A program made the translations under genes and the position numbers. From NCBI GenBank assembly GCA_022450525.1, contig JAKUQA010000013.1, positions 1 to 40,345 of the forward strand: a stretch of DNA of 40,345 bases, given 5' to 3'. Positions within the stretch are counted from its first letter, which is position 1. Each line of letters starts with the position of its first letter. Shown here in pieces: positions 8,219 to 15,982 of the stretch. Below the pieces are notes generated by a model. It was not told the DNA's origin. It saw nothing but the letters and a program-made list of their open reading frames with translations, and searched no databases. This DNA is from Dehalococcoidia bacterium (lineage in GTDB: Bacteria > Chloroflexota > Dehalococcoidia > Lucifugimonadales > UBA6952).

Positions 8219-9388
8219 ATGAATAAATTACCATTAGAAGGCATACGAGTAATAGATTTTAGTTGGATCATAGCTGGCCCAACATGTACTAGAATGCTTG
8301 GCATGATGGGAGCAGAAATAATAAAAATTGAAAGTCATAGAAGGCCTGATCCTACAAGAGTAGGCGGTGGTGGAAACTTTCATTTTTTAAATCAATCCAA
8401 AACTTCTTTGAGTCTTAATCTACGTACTGAAGAAGGTGTGGATATCGCTAAAAAACTTATATCAATTAGTGATGTTCTCGTAGAAAATTATGCCAGTGGT
8501 GTAATCGAACGTATAGGGCTCGGATATGAAGATATCAAAGCAAATAACCCTAACTTAATTATGGTTTCATCTTCAGGTTTAGGACACTCAGGACCTGATA
8601 AAGATCATGTAGCTTACGGAACATTACTCCAATGCTTCACTGGATGGAGTTATCAGACTGGTATACCTGAAAAACCACCCATGATTGGTGGTGTTTGGGC
8701 AGATCCATTAACTGGAATGATGCAAACATTCCTAGTAGCTAGTTGTCTATCGGGACGATATAGAACAGGATTAGGCCAATATGTTGATTTTTCCATGGCA
8801 GAGGCAAATACTACCTTATTACAGGAATCCTTGATGAATTTTTTTATGAATAAAAAAATTATTGAAAGGAACGGAAATTATGAGACAAATATTGGTATTC
8901 ATGACCTTTTCCCCTGTAAAGGATTCGATTCTTGGATTGCTCTAGTTATAGAAAATGATGAAGACTGGAATACATTTTGTGAATTATCACAAATCCCTGA
9001 ATTAAATAAATATAATTCTAATGAAAAGAGATTAGAAAATAGAGTGCAATTAACTCATGACATTTCGGTCTGGACAAAACAATACAATAAATTTGACCTG
9101 ATGGAAAAACTTCAGGCAAATGGTATTATGTGTGGCGCATCTATGGATAGTTTAGAAGTTATAGAGAATAAACATCATTTGGATAGAAATTTTGTCAGCG
9201 ACTACATTCATAAAGATTATAAAGATATTAAACTACCCAATGTTCCATGGACACTAAATAATGCTCCTGAAACAAAAATAACTCCTGCTCCAGAACTAGG
9301 CTCTAGTAATAATTATATCCTACACGACCTTTTAGGTATCGAACAAAAGAATATTGATAAAATGGTCGAGGAACAAATCATTTATTAA
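8219..9388 (+). CDS. Family III CoA-transferase (CaiB/BaiF), second copy
   Basis: This 389-aa protein starts with the family hallmark PLEGIRVIDFSWIIAGP and continues with MGAEIIKIES and VLVENYASGVIERIGLGYEDI. The nucleophile loop GGVWADPLTG keeps the catalytic Asp in the D-x-x-x-G pattern, unlike the copy at 1723. It would transfer CoA between carboxylates; the substrate is not evident. The frame is open 33 codons further upstream, but homology begins at the ATG 8219, directly downstream of a well-formed promoter and without a ribosome site. It converges on aroC, overlapping by the four bases TTAA at 9385-9388. Confidence 0.88.
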   Translation: MNKLPLEGIRVIDFSWIIAGPTCTRMLGMMGAEIIKIESHRRPDPTRVGGGGNFHFLNQSKTSLSLNLRTEEGVDIAKKLISISDVLVENYASGVIERIGLGYEDIKANNPNLIMVSSSGLGHSGPDKDHVAYGTLLQCFTGWSYQTGIPEKPPMIGGVWADPLTGMMQTFLVASCLSGRYRTGLGQYVDFSMAEANTTLLQESLMNFFMNKKIIERNGNYETNIGIHDLFPCKGFDSWIALVIENDEDWNTFCELSQIPELNKYNSNEKRLENRVQLTHDISVWTKQYNKFDLMEKLQANGIMCGASMDSLEVIENKHHLDRNFVSDYIHKDYKDIKLPNVPWTLNNAPETKITPAPELGSSNNYILHDLLGIEQKNIDKMVEEQIIY

Positions 9389-10626
9389 GGTGTGATTGTA
9401 TCAAGATATGAATGATAGTTCCGTTTAGTTTCATCTAAATGGTCTCCACCAAACTTTTCAAGCATGCTTTCAGCAATTACACATGCAACCATTGCTTCAC
9501 CAATAACTGCACAAGTAGGAACAAACGTTATATCGCTTCTTTCAAAATGAGCTTTATCAACAAATTCTCCAGTATGTAAATCTACTGTTTCTAATCCATT
9601 AATTATTGTAGCAATAGGCTTAACTATAGCATTAATAACCACTGGTTCACCATTACTCATACCACCCTCTACGCCTCCAGCATTATTAGTTTTCCTGGAC
9701 CATGTACCATTTCCTGGTTTACCACTATCTTTATTCCATTTATCTTTAGGTAAAATTACATCGTGAACCTGTGAACCAAAAAGGTCTGCCTGACTAAATC
9801 CTGCACCAAACTCAACACCTTTTACAGCATTGATACTCATCACAGCGCCAGCAAGTTTAGTGGTGATTTTCCTATCCCATTGTATGTGAGTTCCCAAACC
9901 TATTGGTAAACCAGTTGCGACAATTTGAATTATACCACCTGCACTGTCTCCATTAGCCCTAGCTTGATCGATAGTCTCAATCATTTCAGATGCCTTTTCA
10001 GAATCAAAACATCTCACTGCCGCAAGTTTAGATCCGGCAGGATTTTCTTGATGAAACGGTGCTTCTTCTAACAAGTCCCAATTGAATTTGCCTGTATAAT
10101 TTGAATGAACACCACCAATACAAGTTACATGAGAATGAACTTCTATATCGAATTCTTCTAAAAATCTTTTTGCTATAGATCCAGCAGCAACTCTAGCAGC
10201 ACTCTCCCGAGCACTTGATCTTTCTAGTATATTTCTCGCATCATCTTGATGATATTTCAGAGTACCTGCAGTATCAGCATGACCTGGTCTAAGCTTGGTA
10301 AGCTTTTGGTATTCAACATCAGTGGGATTTATGCTCATTTCATCAGTCCAATTAACACCATCTGGTCCTGTTCCAGTAGACCAATCTCGATTTTCAATCC
10401 ACATTGCAACAGGACTACCCATAGTAACACCATGTCGAACTCCAGATAAAATTTCAGCAAAATCTGTTTCTATTTTCATTCTGCCTCCACGGCCATATCC
10501 AACTTGTCGTCTAGCCATATCAGCAGCAATATATTTTTCACTAACAGGAATACCTGCTGGTAATCCTTCTACTATCACTGTTAAACCTTTACCATGTGAT
10601 TCTCCAGCAGTTAAAAATCGAAACAT
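9385..10626 (-). CDS. aroC: Chorismate synthase
   Basis: It makes chorismate from 5-enolpyruvylshikimate 3-phosphate, the last common step to aromatic amino acids, using reduced FMN. The 413-aa protein begins FRFLTAGESHGKGL and has GRGGRMKIETD, RPGHADTAG, ERSSARESAARVAAG and the GGVEGGMSNG motif, all family signatures. It is somewhat longer than the E. coli enzyme (361 aa), which is common outside Proteobacteria. AGGAG (10636-10640) precedes the ATG by 9 bases and a perfect extended -10 lies 41 bases upstream. aroA and tyrA are in a separate operon at 18352-20728, so the aromatic pathway is split between loci. Confidence 0.97.
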   Translation of the reverse strand: MFRFLTAGESHGKGLTVIVEGLPAGIPVSEKYIAADMARRQVGYGRGGRMKIETDFAEILSGVRHGVTMGSPVAMWIENRDWSTGTGPDGVNWTDEMSINPTDVEYQKLTKLRPGHADTAGTLKYHQDDARNILERSSARESAARVAAGSIAKRFLEEFDIEVHSHVTCIGGVHSNYTGKFNWDLLEEAPFHQENPAGSKLAAVRCFDSEKASEMIETIDQARANGDSAGGIIQIVATGLPIGLGTHIQWDRKITTKLAGAVMSINAVKGVEFGAGFSQADLFGSQVHDVILPKDKWNKDSGKPGNGTWSRKTNNAGGVEGGMSNGEPVVINAIVKPIATIINGLETVDLHTGEFVDKAHFERSDITFVPTCAVIGEAMVACVIAESMLEKFGGDHLDETKRNYHSYLDTITP

Positions 10627-10666
10627 TTTTGTATTCTCCTAATATAAATTTCTTTTCAGGTTTATC

Positions 10667-10675
10667 ATTATACCA
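10667..10675 (-). promoter_or_regulatory. Extended -10 promoter for aroC
   Basis: On the minus strand the sequence reads TGGTATAAT, a perfect TGn extended -10 with consensus TATAAT. No good -35 is visible, as expected when an extended -10 is used. Transcription would start near 10660, giving a leader of about 33 bases that contains the AGGAG ribosome site. Confidence 0.65.
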
Positions 10676-10731
10676 AACAATAAAATAATTTTTCGTATAT
10701 AATTAATATTTTAATAATTGATAACAATATT

Positions 10732-12390
10732 ATGTTAATTAGAGACTATATAAAAGAGTTGATTTTAGAAAGTATAAACTCTTGTCATAAAAACGGAATA
10801 TTACCAATATTTGAAATAGATCAAATTGAAGTTGAAAGACCTCAAAACACAGATAATGGAGATTTTGCAGTAAGTTTACCTCTGAAACTTACTAAGGTAT
10901 TAAAATCCAATCCCTTAGAAATTGCTAACACCTTAACCACATATATAGATAATGAAAAAGCAAATATAGTTTTTGATAAAATTTTAGTTGCCCCACCTGG
11001 ATTTATAAATTTTTATTTAAGTCAGAATTGGGTACAAAAGCAACTAGAAGAAATCTTAAAATCAGGTAAAGATTATGGAAATATCACAAAAATAAATCCA
11101 AAAAATATCCAAATAGAATTTGTTAGTGTTAACCCTACAGGTCCTTTACATGTTGGTCATGCTAGGGGTGCAGTTCTAGGAAGTAGTTTGGCAAGTATAA
11201 TTCAAGCTTCCGGAGATATAGTATCAAAAGAATATTATATTAATGATGCTGGAAATCAAATTGACTTATTTGTTCAATCAGTATATTCAAAATATTCCAC
11301 TTTAATTGGACATGAATATCCAATGCCTGAAAATGGATATATGGGTGATTATATTGAAGATATCGCCCAAGAAATACACGATGAAAACAATTCAAGAAAA
11401 TTAAATGAAAAAGAAATTAAACCTATCGCTTTAGACAAAATGCTTTCAAATATACGATTAGATCTTTTAAATCTTAATGTTGAATTTGACAATTGGTTCT
11501 CTGAAAAATCTTTATTTACCAGTGGGGAATTCGATGACACTATGAATCAGTTTAAAAAAGATCAACACTCATTCTCTGAAAATAATGCTATCTGGTTTAA
11601 AGCAACAGATTTTGGGGAAGAAAAAGATCATGTGTTAATTCGTACAAATCTTGAACCAACTTATTATGCAACAGATATCGCCTATCATAGAAATAAATTC
11701 CTTATAAGAAAGTATGACAAAGTAATCGATATATGGGGAGCAGATCACCATGGTCACATATCCAGATTAAAATCCGCATTAGAAGCTATAGGGGTAGATC
11801 GATCTAAACTTAATATCTTACTCTATCAATTAGTAAGCCTTAAGCAAGGCGATGATAAAGTTCGAGCTTCAAAAAGAGCTGGAACTATTATTACAACAAA
11901 TGAATTAGTTGAAGAAGTTGGATCAGATGCATGTAGATATTTCTTTATTTCTAGATCACCAGATAGTCATATGGATTTTGACATTGATCTTGCACAAAAA
12001 AAATCTTCGGATAATCCAGTATTTTATATTCAATATGCTCATGCTCGTGCATTTTCAATACTAAAATCTGCAGCGGATGAAGGTATTAAGTCCAATAAAG
12101 GTAACATAGCATTATTGGGAAACGAACATGAAATAAATTTACTTAAAAAATTTACAGAACTATCAGAAATTATACAGATTTCTGCTGATCGTTATGAACC
12201 TCATCATCTGGCAAAATACTCATTAGAGTTAGCAACATTATTTCACCTTTTCTATCAAAATTGTAGGGTTATTGACGAAAAGCAAAGCAATGAAATTAGC
12301 AGTACAAGATTAAAATTGGTAGGTGGATTTATAACAGTTATAGGAAAATGTCTAGATCTAATGGGAATGTCAAAACCAGAATCTATGTAA
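10732..12390 (+). CDS. argS: Arginyl-tRNA synthetase
   Basis: A class I synthetase of 552 aa. It charges tRNA-Arg with arginine. The HIGH-type motif is HVGH within NPTGPLHVGHARGAVLG, and the equivalent of KMSKS is RASKRAG in the stretch KVRASKRAGTIIT, a degenerate form in which Met is replaced by Ala. DIWGADHHGHISRL and YIQYAHARAFSIL match the catalytic and DALR anticodon-binding regions, and the C terminus ends LDLMGMSKPESM, as expected for a complete protein. No Shine-Dalgarno sequence precedes the ATG at 10732; a TTG or ATG downstream is not better supported. It is read divergently from aroC. Confidence 0.96.
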   Translation: MLIRDYIKELILESINSCHKNGILPIFEIDQIEVERPQNTDNGDFAVSLPLKLTKVLKSNPLEIANTLTTYIDNEKANIVFDKILVAPPGFINFYLSQNWVQKQLEEILKSGKDYGNITKINPKNIQIEFVSVNPTGPLHVGHARGAVLGSSLASIIQASGDIVSKEYYINDAGNQIDLFVQSVYSKYSTLIGHEYPMPENGYMGDYIEDIAQEIHDENNSRKLNEKEIKPIALDKMLSNIRLDLLNLNVEFDNWFSEKSLFTSGEFDDTMNQFKKDQHSFSENNAIWFKATDFGEEKDHVLIRTNLEPTYYATDIAYHRNKFLIRKYDKVIDIWGADHHGHISRLKSALEAIGVDRSKLNILLYQLVSLKQGDDKVRASKRAGTIITTNELVEEVGSDACRYFFISRSPDSHMDFDIDLAQKKSSDNPVFYIQYAHARAFSILKSAADEGIKSNKGNIALLGNEHEINLLKKFTELSEIIQISADRYEPHHLAKYSLELATLFHLFYQNCRVIDEKQSNEISSTRLKLVGGFITVIGKCLDLMGMSKPESM

Positions 12391-12401
12391 GAACTATATA
12401 A

Positions 12402-12917
12402 TTATCCTTCTAAACCACCTTCTGCCTTATAATTTTTACCTCGTTGAGTATAATGAGAAGCTGTTCGTTTAATTAATTCATGATGTTTTTCAGTAGTTTC
12501 TCCACGTGGCTTACCAGGAATACCAGTAACAATAGTTCTTTCAGGTATTCTAGCCTCTTCAAGTACAACAGAGCCTGCAGCTATTATTGATAATTCTCCT
12601 ACTTCAACTCCATCGTTAACCACAGCGCCGTTACCTACCAAACAATTATTGGATAAAATTCTGCCATGCCAAACTACAGCATGGCCAAGAGTTGAATCGT
12701 CACCAATCCAAGAATCAGCATCGGAATGAACAACACTATTATCCTGAATATTAGTTCTCTTACCGATTTTGATTTTTCCGCTATCTCCACGAATAATAAC
12801 ACCAGGTAAAATCATGGTATATTCATCAATTTCAACATCTCCAATAACATATGCGAATTCACTAACAAATGCTGTTGGATGAATCTTAGGTTTTTTCCCT
12901 TGGAATTCTCTAATCAA
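12402..12917 (-). CDS. Gamma-carbonic-anhydrase-like (PaaY/YrdA family) hexapeptide-repeat protein
   Basis: This 171-aa protein is a left-handed beta-helix built of hexapeptide repeats (for example GDVEID, ILPGVIIRGD, IGKRTN). The three zinc-ligand histidines of the family are in place: His64 in SVVHSD, and His79 and His84 in LGHAVVWHG. The AAGSVV and GIPGKPRG segments close the helix as usual. Activity may be carbonic anhydrase, or none has been shown, as for many relatives. The start is TTG 12917: AAGGAGG lies 6 bases upstream on this strand, which decides it. It converges on argS with an 11-base gap. Confidence 0.9.
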   Translation of the reverse strand: MIREFQGKKPKIHPTAFVSEFAYVIGDVEIDEYTMILPGVIIRGDSGKIKIGKRTNIQDNSVVHSDADSWIGDDSTLGHAVVWHGRILSNNCLVGNGAVVNDGVEVGELSIIAAGSVVLEEARIPERTIVTGIPGKPRGETTEKHHELIKRTASHYTQRGKNYKAEGGLEG

Positions 12918-13071
12918 AGTAATCCTCCTTAATGAATGAGTGTCATTATTTTCAATAATAAATTAGTAACGTCATTATAAAGTTTAGTACTTACTATTAC
13001 TACTATTTAATTTAAAGAAACCTTTATATACAAAAAAATTGATAATTAGTTAATATTACAATGTATAAATA

Positions 13072-13083
13072 AATTGTATACAT
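13072..13083 (+). repeat. AATTGTATACAT repeat, copy 1 (possible operator)
   Basis: The 12-mer AATTGTATACAT contains the palindromic core TGTATACA and sits 19 bases before the start of the RHH-like gene. An identical copy lies at 14374-14385, just after the third gene of the set. A related element on the other strand (TTTGTATATA) lies at about 13024-13033. It could be an autoregulatory operator, or simply AT-rich coincidence. Confidence 0.4.
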
Positions 13084-13101
13084 GAGTAGAATAATGACAT
13101 T

Positions 13102-13776
13102 ATGAAAGATAAGAAATATGCTATATTAAGACTCAGATCTAGAACACATGACCGGCTAAAAATTCTAGCAGAAATACAAGACAAGTCTATTATTGATCTA
13201 ATTGATGAATTAACCGATTTCATGGATCAGTATATACTCAAACAAGAAAAAGAAACTGATATAAATCAATTTGATTGGGAACGATATATTATCGATAAAT
13301 ATGACGAGAATATATGGAAATCAAATAAGGATATTATAACTAAAAGTAAAGAAGAACCAATATTACGACTGGTTAATAAACATATTCTTAATCCTAAAAT
13401 AAAAACAAAGAATTCTAATCGCCCCTCAACTGGAATACTTGATTCATCCTTACTTATACAACTTAAATACACCAGTGGTGGTACTGTTGAAAAAAGTAGA
13501 GAACAACTAAAAAAAGGAAGTATTGCTTATCTTTCTAAAGGTTGGTTTGAAGTATTCAAAACTTTTGGTAAAAACCCAGAAGTACGACATTCTCAATTTG
13601 AAAGATTCTTCGATAATAGAATTAAGCAATTACTAAAAGATGAAATAATAAAATCTCCTGAACCAGGTGTATTTCAATTAGTTAAAAGGCTTACTACCGA
13701 TGACTGGAGGTTGATTGAATCCATTTTAACTCTACCTCCCCACAAAGACTTAAGACTGACAAAGTTAAAATTCTAA
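13102..13776 (+). CDS. Unrecognised protein with N-terminal ribbon-helix-helix-like segment
   Basis: I do not recognise this 224-aa protein. Residues 5-45 have the shape of a ribbon-helix-helix DNA-binding unit: a short strand (YAILRLRS), a helix (THDRLKILAEIQ), a turn with DKS, and a second helix (IIDLIDELTDFM). The rest is charged and mostly helical, with a region near 150-200 (SKGWFEVFKTFG, FERFFDNRIKQLL) that could be a winged or helical DNA-contact domain. No signal peptide or membrane segment. No ribosome site precedes the ATG. The next gene begins 11 bases after the stop and is probably co-transcribed. A regulator controlling the neighbouring lipoprotein and membrane protein is a fair guess, not more. 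Confidence 0.7.
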   Translation: MKDKKYAILRLRSRTHDRLKILAEIQDKSIIDLIDELTDFMDQYILKQEKETDINQFDWERYIIDKYDENIWKSNKDIITKSKEEPILRLVNKHILNPKIKTKNSNRPSTGILDSSLLIQLKYTSGGTVEKSREQLKKGSIAYLSKGWFEVFKTFGKNPEVRHSQFERFFDNRIKQLLKDEIIKSPEPGVFQLVKRLTTDDWRLIESILTLPPHKDLRLTKLKF

Positions 13777-13787
13777 TGAGGTGGAGT

Positions 13788-14174
13788 ATGAGGAAGTTAA
13801 TTGCATTAGCAATAGTATTAATGATGCTAGTTGCCTGTGATACTTCCTCAAATAATACTATTACGTCTTGTCTAGACCTTGCTAATAAAATTGAAACTTT
13901 ACAGATTACAAGTAAAAATATAATTTCTCCTAAGAATATAGACAAACCTCGCGAATTGAATAACTTAGAAATTCATGAAATTATGGATTATGATAGCGAT
14001 AAGTTTGTAGATTCAAAAACTGATGAAAGAATAATTACTTGTAAAGGGAAAACCATATTAGAAAGAGGTAATTATCCGTTAGATTTTTATTTATTATTAG
14101 AAGAAAAATATGAATACATTGTTGTCGAATCTCAAGGTAAACGTAAATGGATATTTAAATGGAAATTAGATTGA
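13788..14174 (+). CDS. Small lipoprotein of unknown function
   Basis: A 128-aa protein with a lipoprotein signal peptide: positively charged MRKL, a hydrophobic stretch and the lipobox LVAC with Cys17 as the lipidation site. The mature part is short, polar and has no family I know; two further cysteines (in ITSCLD and IITCKG) could form a disulfide. An ATG at 13776 overlaps the previous stop, but GAGGTGGAG directly before the ATG at 13788 favours the later start, which also gives the cleaner signal peptide. It should sit on the outer face of the cytoplasmic membrane. It lies between a putative DNA-binding protein and a two-helix membrane protein. Confidence 0.72.
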   Translation: MRKLIALAIVLMMLVACDTSSNNTITSCLDLANKIETLQITSKNIISPKNIDKPRELNNLEIHEIMDYDSDKFVDSKTDERIITCKGKTILERGNYPLDFYLLLEEKYEYIVVESQGKRKWIFKWKLD

Positions 14175-14195
14175 TAAAAGTAAAAAGGAATTAGG

Positions 14196-14363
14196 TTGTT
14201 AGTAGAATTAACATTTCTTGGAATCATTATAGGAATATTTTGGTGGATGAAAAGCGATTCACTAGAAGGCGGAAGTGGATTGGTATTTACTGTACCAATA
14301 TCATTATGTTCAGTATTCACAATCTACGGATTAGTTCAATTTATCTTAAAAATTATAAATTAA
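14196..14363 (+). CDS. Small two-helix membrane protein
   Basis: This 55-aa frame starts with TTG, has AAAAGG (14184-14189) at a good distance upstream, and begins 21 bases after the lipoprotein stop. It encodes two hydrophobic helices (LTFLGIIIGIFWW and a second from VFTVPISLCSVF to QFILKI) separated by a short acidic, glycine-rich loop (SDSLEGGSG). The hairpin topology and its position as the third member of an apparent operon support a real gene. Function unknown; it could anchor or partner the lipoprotein encoded just upstream. Confidence 0.55.
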   Translation: MLVELTFLGIIIGIFWWMKSDSLEGGSGLVFTVPISLCSVFTIYGLVQFILKIIN

Positions 14364-14373
14364 AGAAATCAAT

Positions 14374-14385
14374 AATTGTATACAT
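14374..14385 (+). repeat. AATTGTATACAT repeat, copy 2
   Basis: Identical 12-mer to 13072-13083, placed 11 bases after the stop of the small membrane protein. With copy 1 it brackets the three-gene set 13102-14363. Confidence 0.4.
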
Positions 14386-14442
14386 AGTTAAAAAAACGAC
14401 AGTTGAATACCCTTAATATATGCCATTTCTAAAAATATAGCA

Positions 14443-14465
14443 ATTTATGCTTTTTTAGCATAAAT
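14443..14465 (+). repeat. Hairpin without a T-tract
   Basis: ATTTATGC (14443-14450) pairs with GCATAAAT (14458-14465) across a 7-base T-rich loop. There is no T-run after the stem, so it is not a standard intrinsic terminator. It may end the 13102-14363 transcript by another route or be part of an RNA element. Confidence 0.45.
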
Positions 14466-14787
14466 ATCCGCAAAACAAAATCAGCAGGAATGCATGTGAA
14501 AATTGAACTATGTTGAGATACAAGAATTTATTACTAAAAATTGTTTCTCGTTGATTTTAGAGACACTCTCTCTATATATAACTATTAATCTTATTTACTT
14601 AGAATTAATACAAATATATATAATCAAAAAAATTTTCTAATAAAATTGTATATATAAGAATAATAACAAATATACATAAAACAGTATTGATTACTGTATA
14701 AAAGGGATAATTGGTACTATAAATCTCCAAAATCACGACAATAAATATTTGTGATTTACAATTTTTTAATGCAAGATAGATTATAAG

Positions 14788-14801
14788 CATTGTTAACAAT
14801 G
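14788..14801. repeat. Perfect 14-base palindrome CATTGTTAACAATG
   Basis: The sequence is its own reverse complement over all 14 bases and lies about 90 bases before the inositol-monophosphatase-family gene. It has the size and symmetry of a dimeric repressor site, which is its likely role if it has one. Confidence 0.5.
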
Positions 14802-14891
14802 TTATTGTATATACTAAGTATGGCTTTAGGAAGTAACATTTCTAAAGAAATTTAATACATTTATATTTAATAATTTTAAAGGAACATTATA

Positions 14892-15698
14892 TTGATTTTT
14901 AGTAACATGAATGACACTGAGATCCAACCAATTCTTACAACTATAATTAAAGAAGCTGGAGAATTAGTTAAAGAGGGATTTTACACTACAAAACAAATAT
15001 CTTATAAAAGTCCATCTGATCCCGTTACAAATATAGATTTAGCTTCAGAAACTTTAATCCGAGAAAGATTAAAGCAGTATTTTCCTGATATTGAAGTTCT
15101 TGGTGAAGAATACGGCGGCAATATAATTTCGGATGAATTAAGATGGGTTATTGATCCCATTGATGGTACAAGAAATTTTGCTGCAGGCATACCGCATTTT
15201 TGTGTATCAATCGGTTTAGTTCAAGGTAATAACCCTGTTGTTGGAGCAATATATGACCCAATACGAGATGAGATATTTCTTTCACAATCGAACCAAGGAG
15301 CTACTCTTAATGGGGAAACAATGCAAGTCAGCACAAAGACAAACCCCGGAGATTTTATAATTGGATTAGATATAGGCCGCATAGATGATAAGGCAATACA
15401 TGCTTTTAAGCTTATTGAAAACCTTTTTCCTACTATGCAATGTTTAAGAGTCTTTGGTTCAGCCGCATTAGGTATGGCATATGCTGCATCTGGTAGAATC
15501 GACATATTTATGCATCATTCTCTTTCACCTTGGGATATTGCTGCAGGTTTATTATTAGTAAAAGAAAGTAATGGAATTACACTTGATAAAGAAACATTAA
15601 AACAAGCGAATCTTCTCACTAAGGGATTATTATCTTCTAGTGAAGAATTACTAAATATATTTCTCAAGATGACTGAAAATGAAAAATGGTACCAATGA
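14892..15698 (+). CDS. Inositol monophosphatase family protein (SuhB-like)
   Basis: This 268-aa protein carries the family's metal-binding motifs: GEEYGG, the WVIDPIDGTRNF signature (Asp ligands) and SPWDIAAG near the C terminus. It dephosphorylates a small phosphorylated metabolite such as inositol phosphate, histidinol phosphate or PAP; the family motifs do not distinguish these. The start TTG 14892 is favoured because AAAGGA lies 8 bases upstream; an in-frame ATG at 14907 has no ribosome site. It converges on the ABM-like gene with an 11-base gap and no terminator. Confidence 0.9.
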   Translation: MIFSNMNDTEIQPILTTIIKEAGELVKEGFYTTKQISYKSPSDPVTNIDLASETLIRERLKQYFPDIEVLGEEYGGNIISDELRWVIDPIDGTRNFAAGIPHFCVSIGLVQGNNPVVGAIYDPIRDEIFLSQSNQGATLNGETMQVSTKTNPGDFIIGLDIGRIDDKAIHAFKLIENLFPTMQCLRVFGSAALGMAYAASGRIDIFMHHSLSPWDIAAGLLLVKESNGITLDKETLKQANLLTKGLLSSSEELLNIFLKMTENEKWYQ

Positions 15699-15709
15699 AA
15701 AGAATAATA

Positions 15710-15979
15710 CTAAGAAATTTCGTCTATAAAAGAAACCTCTGGTCGTCCTAGTCCTCCGGACTTTCCTAAAGACTTTCGTAAATCATCAGACATACCAAAT
15801 TCTTGAGCGTCTTCAATATCTTCCCACTCAGTTAATATAAATACTTCTTTATCTGATACTGAGTTGCGATATATTTTTTCACTGAGACAACCATACGACT
15901 CTCGTACAGTCTTTTCTTTATCCCAAATTGACTTCCACAAACTAAAATTCTGTAATTCAATCTTTACTAACATAAACAT
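15710..15979 (-). CDS. Antibiotic-biosynthesis-monooxygenase (ABM)-like ferredoxin-fold protein
   Basis: An 89-aa protein with the length and pattern of dimeric alpha-beta-barrel ABM domains: MLVKIELQNFSLWKSIWD, a central YGCLSEKIYRNSVSDKEVFILTEWED in shorter pieces (IYRNSVSD, VFILTEWED), and a helix with DDLRKSLGKSG. Catalytic function in such small proteins is usually unproven; some act on quinones or haem. It is the last gene of the eight-gene operon and starts 3 bases after the gatA stop, so it is surely co-transcribed. An ATG two codons in (15973) is a possible alternative start. Confidence 0.7.
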   Translation of the reverse strand: MFMLVKIELQNFSLWKSIWDKEKTVRESYGCLSEKIYRNSVSDKEVFILTEWEDIEDAQEFGMSDDLRKSLGKSGGLGRPEVSFIDEIS

Positions 15980-15982
15980 AAT

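Larger units (their letters stand above)
14364..14891. other. Gene-free interval of about 530 bases
   Basis: No convincing gene on either strand. A hydrophobic 64-codon frame on the minus strand (14605-14799) has no ribosome site and looks like AT-rich noise. The interval holds the second AATTGTATACAT copy (14374-14385), two ATTGTATATA elements (14645-14654 and 14804-14813), a hairpin at 14443-14465, an inverted repeat AAATCAC/GTGATTT (14730-14757) and a 14-base perfect palindrome at 14788-14801. It is by far the longest non-coding stretch in the window and could hide a small RNA or operator cluster. Confidence 0.6.

Noticed and set aside
13072..14385. Flanking 12-base direct repeats as target-site duplications of a mobile element
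   Set aside because: No transposase or integrase gene lies between them, no terminal inverted repeats are visible, and similar TTGTATA elements occur elsewhere nearby. An operator reading fits better.
14605..14799. Hydrophobic 64-codon minus-strand frame in the gene-free interval
   Set aside because: No ribosome site, composition typical of AT-rich noise, and it runs into the 14-base palindrome at its start. Kept only as a possibility.
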